Of a stretch of 64,000 bases of DNA, positions 25,636 through 33,957 are shown piece after piece; within the stretch, counting starts at the first letter, position 1, and every line of letters starts with the position of its first letter. The notes beneath the pieces were generated by a model that was given only the letters and a program-made list of their open reading frames with translations, did no database searches and was not told where the DNA came from. The DNA is from Clostridium estertheticum (GTDB lineage: Bacteria > Bacillota > Clostridia > Clostridiales > Clostridiaceae). The DNA is taken from the NCBI RefSeq assembly GCF_011065935.2, contig NZ_JAAMNH020000001.1, positions 2,749,001 to 2,813,000 of the forward strand, written 5' to 3'. The position numbers were made by a program, and so were the translations under genes.

Positions 25636-28326
25636 AAGTTCAACTAAAAAAGAGGAAATAATTACTAAGAGCAAAAAGTTATATGAAGATAAATCTATTG
25701 AGGTTAAGGCTCGAGAAAGAGAAAAAGATGATATTTCAAAAGAAATAAGTAATATCAATAATGAAATATCCAATATGAAAAATGAGAAAAACAAGCTACT
25801 TAAAGAAATAGAAAATAGAAAGAATATTATAAGATATATAGATGTAGATGAGAGCAAGCTTTTTGATAAAGAATATATAATAAATGAGTTTAATAGTAAA
25901 ATTAGAATTTTAAAAGAAGAAGAAAATAAATTTATTATTAAATTAAATAAGTTGCAACAAGATGAGAAAAAACTTCAAACAGGAAGAACACTAGAGATTC
26001 CAAGGGACATGGAAGAAAAGCTTCGCTTGCGAGATATAAATATAATATATGGTATGGATTGGCTTAAGAAAAATAATTACAGTGAAGTGGAAAATATAAA
26101 ATTCATAGAGGATAATCCATTTCTACCCTATTCCCTAATTATGGATCCAGAGGATTTAATAAAGCTTCAAAAGGAAGAGCTAGGAGTGTTTACCTCCTAT
26201 CCTATTCCTATAGTGAAAAGGGAGAGCTTAACTAATAAATCTAGTGGAAAAGTTAATAGTTTATGCAACCTAGAGGATATCACATTTTATGTATCCTTTA
26301 ACAATGGGCTTATAAATGAAGAAGAGCTAAAGAAATTATTGTGTGAAAAACAAGGTGAAATAACTTCATTAAAGGAGGCTTTAGTCCGAAAAGTAAGTGA
26401 TATTGAGTTTTATGAAAGAAATAGAAGTGAAGTTCAATTTTCTGTATTAGATAAAGAAACTTACGAGAACTTAGAAAAACATTTGATTTTAAAGGAAGAA
26501 GAATTAATATCAAAGGAAAACAGGTTTAATATTATTCGCGATACCATAGTAGATATTAATAAAACTATAGAAAAAACAAACAAAATAATAAGAACAGAAG
26601 AAAATGAATTACAGAATCTAAAAAGGGAAATAGAAGATTTTAATTCACTTCTAAAAAGCTATGAAAAATATACTTTTGATAAGAAAAAGCTAGATGATCT
26701 TTCTGAAAATATAACGCAGCTTGCTAGTGATAAAAACACTAAAGAAAAGAATAAAATGGGCTTAGAAACCTCATTGTCAAATCTAAAAGATGGATTTAGA
26801 GATCTAAATGGAAAGCTTAAAAAAATTAATGATAATTTCAATAAGTACAATCAATATAATCAAGGCGAAATTTTGCAAAAGGATATAGAAGACTTAGAAG
26901 CTAGATATGATAGCTTAACTAAGGAAATTTCCACAGATATTCAGCTTTTAGAAGATAGCCTCAAAGATGCAAATGAAAGATTTAGGCTAAAAGAAGAAGA
27001 TTTAATAGCTAAAGGTAGTGAATATTGTTTAAATGAAATTCAATATAGGGAAGCAACCTATGATAGATTTAAAGAAGAAGAAATAAAAGGCCAGTTAAAG
27101 AATCTTAAAGGTGCTATAGCTAAAATCAATAATAACATAAATGAGTTACAAATAGCTATTGCAAAAGTTGATACCAATATAGAAAATCTTTATAAAAGAA
27201 TAAGAGATGATTTTAATAAAGAAACTCCGTAAGCAAGAGAAGAAATATTGGATAGAGATTTTAATAAAAGAACCTTTGAGAAAAGTCACCAATTAGAAGA
27301 AGTTAAAAAGGGAAAATTATTATCAGTAAACACTATAGAAAAACTTGAAAACAATTTATCTAATTTAGAAGAGTTTAAGGATTTCGTTATAACTCAATAG
27401 CTTATAATAGATGTTGAAATTCAAGGGCTTAACAAATATAGCGGAGAGCTTAGGCGTGATTATAGACAGTCATTAGATGAAGACGCAAAGAAAAGTCTTG
27501 CATTAAGTAATGAAATAAATAGAGTATCAAGAAAACCATTATTTTTAAATGATGATTTCTTTAAAAAGTCCTTAGAAACTATTGAAAGAAGTATAGATAA
27601 GCCAGATATTGTAATAGAAAACTTAAACTCCTCAATAAAAATAAAAGATAAATATGTAAAGATGTAAGTATAAAGCTTCCAGAGTGGGAGTCAAACAGTG
27701 AACTTTATAGATTAAGAGTTAATGATTTTTTAGAAACTCTTACTATAAAAGCCCTTGAAAGACTTCAAAGCAATGAAAATATAGAAGACTTAATATCTAA
27801 GAGTATTAATACCCGTGATCTTTACAATGAAGTTGTATCTATAAGCAATATAGAGGTTAAATTGTATAAAATAGAAGAGGATAGACAAATTCAATTATGT
27901 TGGAACGAAATTGCACTAAATTCAGGGGGAGAAGGCTTCCTTTCAGCCTTTGTAATATTGTCAAGCCTGCTATCATACATGAGACGCGACGAAACAGATA
28001 TATTTGCAAGCAATGAAGATGGAAAAGTTCTCATAATGGATAATCCATTTGCTCAAACTAATGCAGAGCACTTATTAAAACCTCTTATGGATATAGCTAA
28101 GAAAAGTAACACGCAGCTTATTTGTTTGTCTGGACTCGGAGGAGAATCTGTATTAAATAGATTTGACAATATATATGTGCTGGATTTAATACCATCAAAG
28201 CTTAAAAGTGGGTTGAAATATTTAAAATCAAAGCATATAAAAGGCGAAGAATATATAGAAACTATTGTTGCTTCAAGATTTAAATTAGAAGAAGAAGTAG
28301 CCGTTGATCAAATGGAACTTTTTTAA
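25616..28326 (+). pseudogene. broken SMC-like ATPase gene (JetC-like)
   Basis: From 25616 a frame carries ~540 codons of coiled coil with a central non-coil block (YGMDWLKKNN, NPFLPYSLIM, SYPIPIVKRE, residues ~105-160 counted from the ATG at 25775). The frame is then interrupted by TAA (27230-27232), TAG (27398-27400), and TAA (27665-27667) with a shift of frame. The last piece (about 27661-28326) holds an ABC signature (NSGGEGFLSAFVILSSLL) and Walker B (VLIMDNPFAQTNAEHLL). The N-terminal Walker A half is missing. This is the arrangement of clostridial Wadjet JetC, a MukB-like motor. The locus cannot make a working ATPase. Confidence 0.75.
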
Positions 28327-28348
28327 AGTTTATATATGAAATTTCTTA

Positions 28349-28377
28349 TTGACAATAATAATAGCAACCAATATAAT
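28349..28377 (+). promoter_or_regulatory. consensus sigma-A promoter of the T-box leader
   Basis: TTGACA, exactly 17 bases, TATAAT: both hexamers perfect. The predicted start is about 28384, at the beginning of the T-box leader. Confidence 0.85.
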
Positions 28378-28383
28378 GTAACA

Positions 28384-28675
28384 AATGGAAAATTTATAAA
28401 TACTATGAAGAGAAGAGTAAGTTTTGGAAGAAGTTATAGCGAGCCAATGATGGTGTGAGATTGGTATGGAAACCTTAACCGAAAAACATCTCGGAGTATC
28501 CAGCTGAAAGCAATGCTCTAAAAAGCAAGTAGGTGGGGACGGTATCACACCGTTATAAGTGAGCAGTATCGAATATTGTTCCGTACTGCACAGTGAGTGA
28601 TTATTTTTATAATAATTTAGGTGGTACCACGGAAGTTAAACCTTTCGTCCTATAGTAGGATGAAAGGTTTTTTTG
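28384..28675 (+). promoter_or_regulatory. T-box riboswitch upstream of the S66 peptidase
   Basis: The stem I region holds AGAGTAAG, the distal CCAAT..ATTGG loop with GATGGTGTGAG, and the specifier loop with GAAAGCA (28506-28512). The antiterminator bulge is AGGTGGTACCACG (28619-28631), followed by the competing terminator ACCTTTCGTCCTA..GAAAGGTTTTTTT (28639-28675). Uncharged tRNA should stabilise the antiterminator and switch on the peptidase. The specifier can be read AGC (Ser, as GAA-NNN-A) or GCA (Ala, as GAAA-NNN-A, the spacing of glyQS). The UGGU bulge pairs best with an A discriminator base, which favours Ala over Ser. Confidence 0.88.
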
Positions 28676-28707
28676 TATTGAATGAAATTATAAGAGGAGG
28701 AATTGTA

Positions 28708-29703
28708 ATGGATAGCATAATGAAATTAAAAAAAGGAGATTTGATTGGTGTATTTTCACCATCATCACCTATAACTTACACTTGTCCTAAAAGATTTGAA
28801 AGATCAAAAAAGTATTTAGAAAACAAGGGGTTTAAAATAGTTGAAGGAAAATTAACGGGAAAATGTGATTGTTATAGAGCAGGAAATATTAAAGAAAGGG
28901 CAGATGAATTAAACAGTCTAATTAGAAATGCAGATATAAAATGCATTATGGCTACTATAGGAGGTATGAATTCAAATTCAATTCTTCCATATATAGATTA
29001 TGAAGCATTTAAAAGAAATCCTAAAATAATAATAGGATATTCAGATGTTACTGCAATTTTACTTGGCATATATGCAAAAACAGGAATAAATACTTATTAC
29101 GGACCTGCACTGGTAGCATCCTTTGGAGAATTGTCTCCTTTTGTTGATTGGACTTATAACTATTTTAAAGAAATTACTGTAGATGAAATAAAATTTCCTT
29201 ATGCTTTAGAGATTCCTGAGTATTGGACAGATGAATGTATTAATTGGGAAACACAAGATAGAAGTAAAGAAAAAATAGAAAACCAATGGATTACGGTTTA
29301 TGAGGGTACTGTCAAGGGGAGAGTAATTGGCGGTAATTTAAATACAATACAAGGTATATGGGGTAGTGAATATATGCCAGCAATAGAAGATGGGGATATA
29401 CTTTTTATAGAGGATTCATTAAAAGATGCAGCAACAATAGAAAGAAGTTTTTCCTTTTTAGAAGTAAACGGTATTTTTGATAAAATATCTGGAATAATTC
29501 TTGGTAAGCATGAATTATTTGATGAATTGAAAACGGGTAGAAAACCATATGAAATTCTTTTAGAAGTATTAGGTGATAGAAAAATACCATTTATTGCAGA
29601 TTTTGATTGTTGCCACACACACCCCATGATAACTTTACCCATAGGATGTGAAATAGAGCTTGATGCCACAAATAAAAAAGTAACTATTATTGGTGAATGG
29701 TAA
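28708..29703 (+). CDS. S66-family peptidase, MccF-like (LD-carboxypeptidase superfamily)
   Basis: 331 residues from ATG 28708 with AGAGGAGG upstream. The serine nucleophile region is ATIGGMNSNSILPYIDY. GYSDVTAI, the GGNLNTIQGIWGSEYMP acid region and the terminal histidine in CCHTHPMITLPIG complete the S66 pattern. The EYWTDECINWETQDR stretch is more like MccF immunity proteins than like murein LdcA. MccF cleaves aminoacyl-adenylate antibiotics such as processed microcin C; LdcA removes D-Ala from murein tetrapeptides. It sits directly behind a tRNA-sensing T-box, so it is expressed when a particular tRNA is uncharged. Confidence 0.85.
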   Translation: MDSIMKLKKGDLIGVFSPSSPITYTCPKRFERSKKYLENKGFKIVEGKLTGKCDCYRAGNIKERADELNSLIRNADIKCIMATIGGMNSNSILPYIDYEAFKRNPKIIIGYSDVTAILLGIYAKTGINTYYGPALVASFGELSPFVDWTYNYFKEITVDEIKFPYALEIPEYWTDECINWETQDRSKEKIENQWITVYEGTVKGRVIGGNLNTIQGIWGSEYMPAIEDGDILFIEDSLKDAATIERSFSFLEVNGIFDKISGIILGKHELFDELKTGRKPYEILLEVLGDRKIPFIADFDCCHTHPMITLPIGCEIELDATNKKVTIIGEW

Positions 29704-29752
29704 AAATGATATTTAAATACTTAGATAAATAGAAGGTTAGGGGGAATTTAGA

Positions 29753-30556
29753 ATGAGTGATATAGTTAAAGGATATTATGATGAAAATGCACAATATGAA
29801 TGGGAGAGATTAGGCAATCCATATACAAAAGTGGAGTTTCTAAGTACACTTTATCTTATAAATAAGTACTTTCCTAAAAATGGAAAGCTTTGTGATATAG
29901 GATGTGGACCAGGCAGATATTCTATTGAAATGCTTAAAAAGGGTTATGATGTAACTTTATTCGAGTTATCAAGTGAAGAGCTTAAAATTGCTGAGGAAAA
30001 GATTAAATTAGAAGGATTAAAAGCAGAGGAGTTTATTTGTGACACAGCATTAAATATTCATAGATTAGAAGATAAGAAGTTTAATGGAATGCTCCTAATG
30101 GGACCAATGTATCATCTTTATAAAAAAGAAGATAGATTAAGGGTTTTAAAGGAAGCTAAAAAGAAATTAACTGATGATGGAGTAGCATTGATTTCCTACA
30201 TTAACTCAATAGGAGTTTTGAAAGCGGGTCTTACTGAATTCTATGAGACCTTTGAGGAAATTGACAATGTATATAACTATTTAGGAGAACAAGTATTTGA
30301 TGAAACTAAAAGCTTTACAGAGGTGTATTTTACAACTCCAGAGGCTGCATTAGGAGAATTAGAAGAAGCTGGTTTTGAAATCATAAGCTATGGTGGAGCA
30401 GAAAGCTTCTTAAGTGGACTTCATCTTCCACTTAAGAAGGTTTATGAAGAAAATAGGACAGTTTATGATAATTTCGTTAAAGTTGCTGTAGAGAAATGTG
30501 AACTTCCACAATATAGAGATGCCACGGAACATTTAAATATAGTAGTTAGGATTTAA
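29753..30556 (+). CDS. class I SAM-dependent methyltransferase
   Basis: 267 residues. Motif I is DIGCGPGRYSIEML near 46-59, with an acidic beta-2 end (LFELSSEE), a GMLLMGPMYHLYKKEDR motif IV region and ALISYINSIG. The fold fits small-molecule methyltransferases of the Methyltransf_11/25 type, and the acceptor is unknown. It begins 49 bases after the S66 gene with a strong GGGGGGAA site and no terminator in between, so it is probably in the T-box-controlled transcript. Confidence 0.85.
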   Translation: MSDIVKGYYDENAQYEWERLGNPYTKVEFLSTLYLINKYFPKNGKLCDIGCGPGRYSIEMLKKGYDVTLFELSSEELKIAEEKIKLEGLKAEEFICDTALNIHRLEDKKFNGMLLMGPMYHLYKKEDRLRVLKEAKKKLTDDGVALISYINSIGVLKAGLTEFYETFEEIDNVYNYLGEQVFDETKSFTEVYFTTPEAALGELEEAGFEIISYGGAESFLSGLHLPLKKVYEENRTVYDNFVKVAVEKCELPQYRDATEHLNIVVRI

Positions 30557-30567
30557 AGTTAGTACAG

Positions 30568-30608
30568 AGAAGCTCTTGATTTTCAGGGGCTTATTTTTCT
30601 TTAAGGAT
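30568..30608 (+). terminator. rho-independent terminator
   Basis: GAAGCTCTTGA / TCAGGGGCTT stem with wobble pairs, followed by ATTTTTCTTT, just after the methyltransferase gene. Confidence 0.6.
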
Positions 30609-30671
30609 TTATAAGAAAATTAGAATACAATAATGAGTCTGAAATAAAAAGAAAAATATTCCAATAAAGTG

Positions 30672-30700
30672 TTGACAATTTTATTGGAAAGGCATACTAT
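30672..30700 (+). promoter_or_regulatory. sigma-A promoter of the PadR operon
   Basis: TTGACA, 17-base spacer, TACTAT. Tandem 15-base repeats begin six bases after the -10, in the region of the transcription start. Confidence 0.8.
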
Positions 30701-30706
30701 GTTATT

Positions 30707-30751
30707 AAATGATATATCTATAAATGATATATCTATAAATGATATAGTGTT
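30707..30751. repeat. tandem 15-base repeats, likely PadR operator
   Basis: AAATGATATATCTAT occurs twice in tandem (30707-30721, 30722-30736) and a third time with a changed end (AAATGATATAGTGTT, 30737-30751). Each full unit holds the palindrome GATATATC. Placed over the predicted start site of a PadR gene, it is a good candidate for autorepression. Confidence 0.65.
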
Positions 30752-30789
30752 AAATAATATATATAATAACAATATAAGGGAGTGAAGAG

Positions 30790-31146
30790 GTGGCTAGAGG
30801 AAAAGCTTTAGATGAGGATATACTGACGGATTCAACCTATTACATTTTACTCACACTAGTAAAACCTATGCATGGATATGGAATAATGCAGGAAATTAAT
30901 GAATTTCCAAAAAGTGAAATGGTAATAGGTCCAGCAAGTCTTTATACAATTATAAAGAAGCTACAAAGTGCAGATTTGATTCTATTAGTGGAAGATGATG
31001 AAGAGATACGGAAAACATATACACTAACTTTAAAGGGAAAAGAAATATTGAAAAAAGACATTAAGAGAAGAATAATTATGGTAAGACAAGGAGAGGAAGC
31101 TTTAAAATATTTAGAGGAGGAAGATATCAATGGAAAAGAAAAATAG
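30790..31146 (+). CDS. PadR-family transcriptional regulator
   Basis: 118 residues from a GTG at 30790 with AGGGAGTG upstream. The winged helix begins LTDSTYYILLTLVKPMHGYG, with the recognition region IGPASLYTIIKKLQ and a wing, then a short C-terminal helix for dimerisation (PadR-s2-like length). PadR proteins repress detoxification or membrane-protein genes and often pair with a DUF2812 membrane protein, which overlaps it here by 17 bases. Confidence 0.88.
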   Translation: MARGKALDEDILTDSTYYILLTLVKPMHGYGIMQEINEFPKSEMVIGPASLYTIIKKLQSADLILLVEDDEEIRKTYTLTLKGKEILKKDIKRRIIMVRQGEEALKYLEEEDINGKEK

Positions 31147-31693
31147 GTATATAATGAATATGGGGCTAGCTTTTGATGAAGATAGAGCTATGAAAAAACT
31201 GTGCCTAATGGCTAAAGAGGGTTGGATTCTTGAAAAAATGTCATTATTCAGATATAAATTAGCAAAGAGTCAACCAAAAGAAATAGTTTACTCCATGGAT
31301 TATAAAAAGCTGGGCCAAAATACTGATGAATATTTTGAATTATTTCAAAGAAGTGGATGGGAGCACATGTGTTCTTATGGCGATTTTCATTTCTTTACAG
31401 CCCCACCAGAAACTATTCCAATATATACTGAAAAAGAGAACTATCTAAGCAAGTATGAAAGTTCAAAACAAAGCTATAAACAAACGGCTATTATATCTGT
31501 TGTATTGCTTATTATTGTAAACATGATTGAATTTGTATTAGGAAGTAGAATTGAAGGACCAATTATAAGAAATATATTGGTTGTCATAGGAACTATTCTA
31601 GTAGCCATTGCAGTGCCTTCACTTATGGTAAGTGTTGCATATTATATAAAAGAAAAAAGGATTTTAAAGAATGGTAGCAAAATAAATCAATAA
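31130..31693 (+). CDS. DUF2812 membrane protein
   Basis: 187 residues. The N-terminal ~110 residues are the DUF2812 domain (MKKLCLMAKEGWILEKMSLF, YSMDYK, FQRSGWEHMCSYGDFHFF). Two transmembrane helices follow (about 125-143 and 150-173). The start overlaps the end of the PadR gene, with GAGGAGGAAG upstream, so the two are co-translated. DUF2812 proteins are regular PadR partners; their activity is unknown, though a sensor or target role in envelope stress is a common guess. Confidence 0.85.
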   Translation: MEKKNRYIMNMGLAFDEDRAMKKLCLMAKEGWILEKMSLFRYKLAKSQPKEIVYSMDYKKLGQNTDEYFELFQRSGWEHMCSYGDFHFFTAPPETIPIYTEKENYLSKYESSKQSYKQTAIISVVLLIIVNMIEFVLGSRIEGPIIRNILVVIGTILVAIAVPSLMVSVAYYIKEKRILKNGSKINQ

Positions 31694-31710
31694 TTACAAA
31701 ATAGAATATA

Positions 31711-31778
31711 AAGAACGTTTTTTTACTGGTTTTTAAGGGTTTATTTGTCCAAGTAAAGGAAAGTTCTTTTATTTTTTT
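31711..31778 (+). terminator. rho-independent terminator
   Basis: AAGAAC / GTTCTT outer arms with an imperfect inner pairing (TTACTGG / CCAAGTAA), followed by TTATTTTTTT. Confidence 0.65.
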
Positions 31779-31880
31779 AAATAGTAATGTATCATAAATA
31801 TAATATGCATGATGTTAATGCTACTAATGGAATTTCATAAAAGTATAAAAAATAATCAAGAAGATAGGTGAATTAAAATT

Positions 31881-32306
31881 ATGTTTATGTATGTGTTCTC
31901 TATTGTACTAATAATAGTTTCAAATATTTTATATAATGTATGTCAAAAATCAACACCACAGAATGTTAATCCCTTTTCAGCACTCCTCACAACATATTTG
32001 ACTGCAGCGACTTTAACCCTCATTGCAGCTCAGTTTTATAAAAGTGATAAGGGCTTCATTCAGTCCTTTAGTAAATTAAATTGGACAAGTATAGTACTAG
32101 GGGTTTCAATTGTTGGGCTGGAATTTGGCTATCTACTTGCATATAGAGCAGGGTGGAATATAAGTTTAGGGTCTTTAGTAGCAAATATTATTCTTGCAGT
32201 TATGCTCATACCCATAGGAATATTCTTTTTTAAAGAGGGATTTGAGCCTCATAAAATACTAGGAGTGGCATTTTGTATAGTTGGTCTTATAATTATAAAT
32301 AAATAA
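31881..32306 (+). CDS. EamA/SMR-like small transporter
   Basis: 141 residues with four to five membrane helices, a half-size DMT-superfamily layout ending in the typical FFKEGFEPHKILGVAFCIVGLIIIN. Small members of this type act as dimers exporting cationic compounds or polyamines. The ATG at 31881 has a modest ATAGGTGA site. No substrate can be given. It lies between the PadR unit and the sigma-factor operon and has no partner gene. Confidence 0.75.
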   Translation: MFMYVFSIVLIIVSNILYNVCQKSTPQNVNPFSALLTTYLTAATLTLIAAQFYKSDKGFIQSFSKLNWTSIVLGVSIVGLEFGYLLAYRAGWNISLGSLVANIILAVMLIPIGIFFFKEGFEPHKILGVAFCIVGLIIINK

Positions 32307-32333
32307 TAAAAATTAAATAATAAATAAATATAG

Positions 32334-32359
32334 TGAACTTTTTAATAAACTTTTCCGTT
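32334..32359 (+). promoter_or_regulatory. ECF-sigma promoter P1 of the sigY-like operon
   Basis: TGAAC, 17 bases, CGTT, inside TGAACTTTTT...CGTTAAAGC. This matches the TGAAC/CGT(C/T) form of Bacillus SigY-type ECF promoters and closely matches P2 at 33647-33671. It lies just upstream of the sigma gene, so autoregulation is expected. Confidence 0.75.
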
Positions 32360-32384
32360 AAAGCATTGCTAGGGGTGATTATTA

Positions 32385-32915
32385 TTGGATGAATTAGAGC
32401 TTATTTATAAAGCTAAGGATGGAAATAAAAGTGCACTAAATTCACTTTTAAAAGATAATTTTAATATTTTAAAAGGGTACACTGTTAAAATGGTAGGAGA
32501 CCCACACTTAGCACAGGATATTATTCAAGATACAATGCTTAAAGCTGTAATTAATATAAATAAATTTGAGCCTAGAGCAAAATTTTCTACTTGGTTAATA
32601 AAAATAGCTATCAATGTTTACAGAGATTATTTAAGAAAGAATAAATCTTATCAATTAGTAGATGAGAATTTATTCCACAAGAGTGAACAAGTAGAGGACA
32701 TTGTAATGTCAAATTACGAATATAAAGAGATAATGAAAATAATTTTAAAGTTACCTTATGAGAAAAGGGCTGTATTTATTTTAAAACATTATTATGGTTA
32801 CAAATATGAGGAAATATCAGAAATTATAGGCTGTCCCATTGGAACAGTTCGGTCAAGGCTTCATAATGCAATAAAATATATAATAAGTGAAATTGAGAGA
32901 AAGGAGATTGTATGA
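32385..32915 (+). CDS. sigY: ECF RNA polymerase sigma factor, SigY-like
   Basis: 176 residues from a TTG at 32385 with AGGGGTGAT upstream. Sigma region 2 (DPHLAQDIIQDTMLKAVINI, then FSTWLIKIAINVYRDYLRK) and region 4 (LPYEKRAVFILKHYYGYKYE, CPIGTVRSRLHNA) are intact. The gene order that follows (small anti-sigma-like membrane protein, two tiny membrane proteins, ABC ATPase, ABC permease) reproduces the B. subtilis sigY-yxlCDEFG operon, which is why SigY is preferred among ECF groups. In Bacillus SigY responds to starvation and maintains a toxin-related element. Confidence 0.75.
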   Translation: MDELELIYKAKDGNKSALNSLLKDNFNILKGYTVKMVGDPHLAQDIIQDTMLKAVININKFEPRAKFSTWLIKIAINVYRDYLRKNKSYQLVDENLFHKSEQVEDIVMSNYEYKEIMKIILKLPYEKRAVFILKHYYGYKYEEISEIIGCPIGTVRSRLHNAIKYIISEIERKEIV

Positions 32916-33323
32916 ATGAAGGATTCTGATAAAATTAAAAACTCTATAATTGATGAATTCTACAATGAAGCACAGGGAGAAGTTGATAAAAATACAGAGT
33001 ATAGTGACGAATATAGAGAGTTTAAAAGTAAACTAAATGCTACCCGTGAGAAAATGAATGTGGTAAATAAAGATATATTCGATTTTGATATTGATACCTT
33101 AAGCATAATTGAGCAAGGTGAGTATATAAGAGAAAACAGTAAGAATAAAAAAGAATTCATTCTTTTTATATTATCCTCTACTATAATTCTTTCTTTATGT
33201 GCCATAGCCATCCTGAAAATGGGTCCTAAGTTGCTTATTATTTCACAGATTATTATTGTTACTCTTGCTCCTTGGATAATAATACCTGTAATAGCAATTA
33301 AAAAAAGGGGAAGTGAAGTTTAA
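32916..33323 (+). CDS. YxlC-like anti-sigma candidate, membrane protein
   Basis: 135 residues. An acidic, charged cytoplasmic N-terminal ~80 residues precede two adjacent transmembrane helices (about 84-102 and 107-126). Size, topology and position directly after the sigma gene match YxlC, the negative regulator of SigY. The sequence itself is poorly conserved, so the assignment rests on context. The next gene's start overlaps the stop codon by one base. Confidence 0.65.
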   Translation: MKDSDKIKNSIIDEFYNEAQGEVDKNTEYSDEYREFKSKLNATREKMNVVNKDIFDFDIDTLSIIEQGEYIRENSKNKKEFILFILSSTIILSLCAIAILKMGPKLLIISQIIIVTLAPWIIIPVIAIKKRGSEV

Positions 33324-33547
33324 TGGACTTTTCAAATGATTCACTAATTATAGCACTAGCCATATTCATTCCTATCGTATTAATTCAAGGAGCTTGGGTG
33401 TTTTATGATGCAAGAAGGCGTAAAGAAAAATATTATTGGCTTTGGGGTATATTTGCACTGATGAATACGCCAGGAAATCTTCTTGTATATTTATTGGTAA
33501 CACGAGTAATATTAAATAATAAAAACAAAGGTAGCAGCAATTTATAG
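33323..33547 (+). CDS. YxlD-like small membrane protein
   Basis: 74 residues with two membrane helices around a charged turn (WVFYDARRRKEKYYWLWG). This resembles YxlD of the SigY operon, a small protein reported to help hold SigY inactive. The ATG overlaps the preceding stop. A terminator hairpin begins inside the last codons. Confidence 0.65.
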   Translation: MDFSNDSLIIALAIFIPIVLIQGAWVFYDARRRKEKYYWLWGIFALMNTPGNLLVYLLVTRVILNNKNKGSSNL

Positions 33548-33566
33548 CAGCTATCTTTGTTTTATT
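33522..33566 (+). terminator. internal terminator of the sigY-like operon
   Basis: AAAACAAAGGTAGC / GCTATCTTTGTTTT perfect-but-one arms, then TTTTATT. It separates sigY-yxlC-yxlD from the distal transporter genes, which have their own ECF promoter. Confidence 0.8.
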
Positions 33567-33646
33567 CTATAGGGAATTATAAAATTTATTTAGAATTTCT
33601 AAGGGAAAAGAATTGTTTTGATTAACATTATTTTTTAAAAATAAAA

Positions 33647-33671
33647 TGAACTTTTTTATCCGAATTGCGTT
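33647..33671 (+). promoter_or_regulatory. ECF-sigma promoter P2 before the ABC-transporter part
   Basis: TGAAC, 16 bases, CGTT, in TGAACTTTTTT...GCGTTAAAGC. The flanks match P1 (shared TTTTT after TGAAC and AAAGC after CGTT), so the same sigma factor should read both. Confidence 0.75.
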
Positions 33672-33749
33672 AAAGCTATGAAAATATAAAAAGGAAGATA
33701 AGAATTGATATTTGTTATCTTTCTCAAAAAATAGAAGGAGGACTAATAT

Positions 33750-33956
33750 ATGTTTGAAGGAATGGCGCTAGCAGAGATAGTAAAATTACTTGCACCTATA
33801 ATTATATTGGAGGTAGGTCTTGTGGTTTTCTGCTTATATAGATTAACTCAGGATAGAGTGAGATTCTTACCTAAGTGGGGTTGGGCTTTAATAATACTTT
33901 TTATTCAATTAATAGGTGGCATAACTTTTTTATTAATTGGAAGAGAGCGTGATTAA
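33750..33956 (+). CDS. PLDc_N-type small membrane protein (YxlE-like)
   Basis: 68 residues with two membrane helices and the phospholipase D N-terminal-type pattern (RFLPKWGWALIILFIQLIGG, then LLIGRERD). This family is the YxlE member of SigY operons and is also found with other ABC transporters. The ATG at 33750 has AGAAGGAGG upstream. It ends one base before the ATPase start. Confidence 0.75.
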   Translation: MFEGMALAEIVKLLAPIIILEVGLVVFCLYRLTQDRVRFLPKWGWALIILFIQLIGGITFLLIGRERD

Positions 33957-33957
33957 G

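Noticed and set aside
25175..28326. Reading the SMC-like remnant as an ordinary sbcC gene
   Set aside because: The preceding JetD-like blocks, the DNPFAQTNAEHLL Walker B and the lack of a neighbouring sbcD gene fit a Wadjet-type ATPase better.
28621..28707. In-frame upstream extension of the S66 peptidase through the T-box terminator
   Set aside because: It would make the antiterminator and terminator part of the coding sequence; the ATG at 28708 has an AGAGGAGG site.
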